Program-made: the position numbers and the translations under genes
Notes under the pieces: model-generated
The model's database searches: none
What the model saw: the letters and a program-made list of their open reading frames with translations, nothing else
What the model was told of the DNA's origin: nothing
Part shown: positions 5,997-7,833 of the stretch, in pieces
Layout: the number at the start of each line of letters is the position of its first letter
Numbering within the stretch: position 1 is the stretch's first letter
Source: DASZZV01 sp035544835
GTDB lineage: Bacteria > Acidobacteriota > Thermoanaerobaculia > Gp7-AA8
Length of the DNA stretch: 7,833 bases
Direction of reading: 5' to 3'
Assembly: GCA_035544835.1 (NCBI GenBank)
Contig: DASZZV010000194.1
Coordinates: forward strand, 1-7,833

Positions 5997-6671
5997 GTGA
6001 CGGAGAATCGTGCTGAAGGCGAGGATGCCTCCGGGAGCGGGGATTCTTACTTCCTCGAGATCGAATCGCATTTCACAAGCCGGCGTGGCACGCCCTTTCT
6101 TTTCTCGGGGAAAGACTGGGCTCTGATGAAGAGCTGGCGCGACGAGGGGATCCCTCTTGCCGTTGTGGTCGAGGCCATCGATCAATGCTTCGAAAAAAAA
6201 GAAGCGGGCGGCAGAAAGAAGCTGATTTCCAGTTTGCGGTACTGCCGGCATGCCGTGAAAGAGATCTGGGAAGAGCGTCGCGATCTGGCCGTCGGCAGTG
6301 AGGGAACGGTTCCGGAAATCGATGGGATCTCCAGACTTCAGGAGTTGAGCGGCGCCCTTCGTTCGGCGGCAATCGAGACGCCGCAATTCGCTGCGGCGAT
6401 CCTGGCGGCAGCGTTCAGGCTGGAGGGCCTCGCCGCACTCGGAAGTATTCCGAAGATCGAAGAGGCACTCATTGAAGTCGATCGCGACCTGCTGTCGAGC
6501 CTTTTCGAGTCGCTCCCATCGTCCGAACAAGCGACAATCACCAGCGCGGTTGAAAGGGACCTCGGTTCCGTGCCGACCAAGGCAGAGACCAGAGCTCGGG
6601 CCAGCGAAGCCCATCTGCGAAGGCTGATTCGAAAGCGGGTGGCCGTGCCTCGGCTATCGCTTTTCAGCTGA
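5997..6671 (+). CDS. Conserved-looking hypothetical protein with DWALxxSWxxEGIPL segment
   Basis: I cannot assign a function. The 224-residue product is soluble, without a signal peptide or membrane segment. The N-terminal third has a distinctive pattern: YFLEIESHF at 18-26, RGTPFLFS at 30-37, DWALMKSWRDEGIPL at 40-54 and SLRYCRHAV at 79-87. It resembles unnamed proteins I recall from Acidobacteriota. After an acidic stretch, residues 110-224 are mostly helical and end in a basic tail (RLIRKRVAVPR). The GTG at 5997 is the only start between an in-frame stop at 5982 and the first motif. No good ribosome-binding site precedes it. The gene is divergent from the phosphatase gene, and its last 18 bases overlap the end of the minus-strand TPR gene. 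A run of eight A at 6193-6200 encodes EKK and stays in frame. Confidence 0.8.
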   Translation: MTENRAEGEDASGSGDSYFLEIESHFTSRRGTPFLFSGKDWALMKSWRDEGIPLAVVVEAIDQCFEKKEAGGRKKLISSLRYCRHAVKEIWEERRDLAVGSEGTVPEIDGISRLQELSGALRSAAIETPQFAAAILAAAFRLEGLAALGSIPKIEEALIEVDRDLLSSLFESLPSSEQATITSAVERDLGSVPTKAETRARASEAHLRRLIRKRVAVPRLSLFS

Positions 6672-7833
6672 CGGGATGCTCTCGAGCTTCTCCAGCAATG
6701 CTTTGGCCTGGCGGCCACTGACAGGTGCCTCGGGACTGGCGAGCAGCTCGGTCGTGGAAGTGCCGCAGGCCTCCAGCAGCTTTTGCGCCCGCAATAGATC
6801 GTTGGGCTCCTCGGGCAGAGCGCTGCCGCACGCTGGTGTGCCTCGCAAAGTCAGAAGAGAAGCCGCCAGACGAACGAAACTCGAGGCCGTTATCACGCGA
6901 TTCGGACTGGCCGTTCTGGTGATCGGATCGACGTTGTACAGCCGCAGTGCCAGAGCGCGGATCAGTTCCTCTCTGCCCATGACGTTGGTGATGTCGACTG
7001 CGATCGGCGGCTGCGAGAGGTTCTGGGCGAAACGAACTGCGCTCAAAGTCCAGTAGATGAGAACTGCGGCGTCGGCGCGCGTGAGGGCCGAGCTCTCGAG
7101 GGCGCGCGCGTACTGCGGCGGCATGTTGGCCAACGCGTATTCGTCTTTGATTTCCTGGAGCCTCGCGGCATAGCGCGCCTCGGGATGACTGCGATAGAGT
7201 CGATCGAGTCTGGTGATGGCTTCCTGAAAGCGACCGCGGCCGACGTCAATGTCGGCGAGCGCTTCCTGCACATCGGGGCGGTCGGTGAGTCCACGCATGA
7301 AGATCGGATCGAGCTCCCGCCGCCCTTCCTCGTAGCGCCGTGCGGCGATGAGTCGCCGAACCAGAGAAATTCGTGCCGTTTCCGATTCCGGATAGATGGA
7401 GAGAGCTTCACGAAGTGAGGCGATGGCCTGCTCGTCAGCTGCACTGCTTGTACTGGCGGCGAAGAGCTGATCGAAGAGCTGCTTTCTGACATCCTGCGTT
7501 CGGGTCCCGACCGCAGCGGGCGCTCCAGGCTCGTGAGTGGCGATCTGGTAACGCTGGTAGGCGGTCTTGAGGTCGCCCTGAGCAATCGCGAGCTCTGCCG
7601 CATAGACGTCCGCGGCGGTGTAGTCGGTGAGGTCGCCGCGGCTTTTCGCGATCAACTCTGCAGCCTTTTCGGTGTTGCCGCTCTGAAGGGCGATGCCAGC
7701 GCGGGCCAGCGTGGCTGGCCGGTAGGTCGGGTCGCGGCGTTCGATGTCGGCGAGGCGCCGGTCTGCCTGATCGGTCTGGCCCTGCTGCATCAGCCGCCAC
7801 GCCGCCTCTACCTTTCGACCGGCCTGAGATCGA
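6654..7833 (-). CDS. TPR protein with C-terminal SLH-like region (start outside the window)
   Basis: The frame is open to the right edge, so the N-terminus is missing; 392 residues are visible, numbered from the first complete codon. Helical pairs typical of tetratricopeptide repeats occur at about 10-64, 78-98 and 191-218, with small-residue patterns such as ALxxGxxxxA and a helix ending YPES or HPEA. From about 237 the sequence changes: MPPQYARAL, then LTRADAAVLI at 250-259, VDI at 279-281, and SPNRVITASSFVRLAASLL at 309-327. The order T-R-A-D, then xDI, then P-N-x-V-x-T matches a degenerate S-layer homology unit, which in other proteins anchors to the cell envelope. Two cysteines follow (GTPACG, LEACG), then a Lys/Glu-rich tail. 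An internal ATG at 7790 exists, but helical sequence continues upstream of it. The role is probably envelope-associated scaffolding, by inference only; a lipoprotein or signal peptide would lie outside the window. Confidence 0.78.
   Translation of the reverse strand, partial: RSQAGRKVEAAWRLMQQGQTDQADRRLADIERRDPTYRPATLARAGIALQSGNTEKAAELIAKSRGDLTDYTAADVYAAELAIAQGDLKTAYQRYQIATHEPGAPAAVGTRTQDVRKQLFDQLFAASTSSAADEQAIASLREALSIYPESETARISLVRRLIAARRYEEGRRELDPIFMRGLTDRPDVQEALADIDVGRGRFQEAITRLDRLYRSHPEARYAARLQEIKDEYALANMPPQYARALESSALTRADAAVLIYWTLSAVRFAQNLSQPPIAVDITNVMGREELIRALALRLYNVDPITRTASPNRVITASSFVRLAASLLTLRGTPACGSALPEEPNDLLRAQKLLEACGTSTTELLASPEAPVSGRQAKALLEKLESIPSAEKR

Noticed and set aside
6193..6201. 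Run of eight A followed by G as a programmed frameshift site
   Set aside because: The A-AAA-AAG heptamer is not in the required reading frame, and the 0 frame continues as one coherent protein to its stop.
5928..6614. Minus-strand open frame of 228 codons opposite the unknown gene
   Set aside because: The plus-strand frame has a coherent, family-like composition and motifs; the minus frame does not, and it would overlap the phosphatase start.

Overview
This GC-rich window comes from a bacterial chromosome with densely packed genes. The likely source is a Gram-negative-type soil or sediment lineage. An Acidobacteriota-like origin is my best guess, from three gene types: an FHA-GAF-PP2C phosphatase, a TPR protein with an SLH-like tail, and an unnamed protein built around a DWALxxSWxxEGIPL segment. 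No rRNA or marker gene is present to confirm this. I saw no tRNA, CRISPR array, transposase or phage gene.

Layout. Positions 1-3451 (minus strand) hold four genes transcribed in the order murQ, anmK, nagA, nagB; nagB runs off the left edge. Each adjacent pair overlaps by 4 bases (GTGA or ATGA). Together they form a complete cytoplasmic route from 1,6-anhydro-N-acetylmuramic acid to fructose 6-phosphate: AnmK phosphorylates it, MurQ removes the lactyl ether, NagA deacetylates, and NagB deaminates and isomerises. This is cell-wall sugar recycling. No transporter, regulator or upstream cleavage enzyme (NagZ, AmpD, LdcA) lies within the window.

Positions 3452-3584 are a divergent intergenic region dominated by a hairpin made of a 7-base repeat. 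A plus-strand gene at 3585-4142 encodes a small acidic-tailed protein resembling the UPF0158 family. Positions 4143-4291, between convergent genes, hold a perfect 30-base inverted repeat with two smaller hairpins inside it, which looks like a dispersed REP/BIME-type palindrome.

Positions 4292-5977 (minus) encode an FHA-GAF-PP2C (RsbU/SpoIIE-type) signalling phosphatase. Divergent from it, 5997-6671 (plus) encodes a conserved-looking protein of unknown function, whose 3' end overlaps by 18 bases the end of a minus-strand TPR protein with an SLH-like C-terminal segment (6654-7833, start outside the window).

The recycling operon is well explained by known biochemistry. The parts least explained by known families are the two palindromic elements, the unknown protein at 5997, and the TPR/SLH-like protein. 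I found no convincing new multi-gene system.
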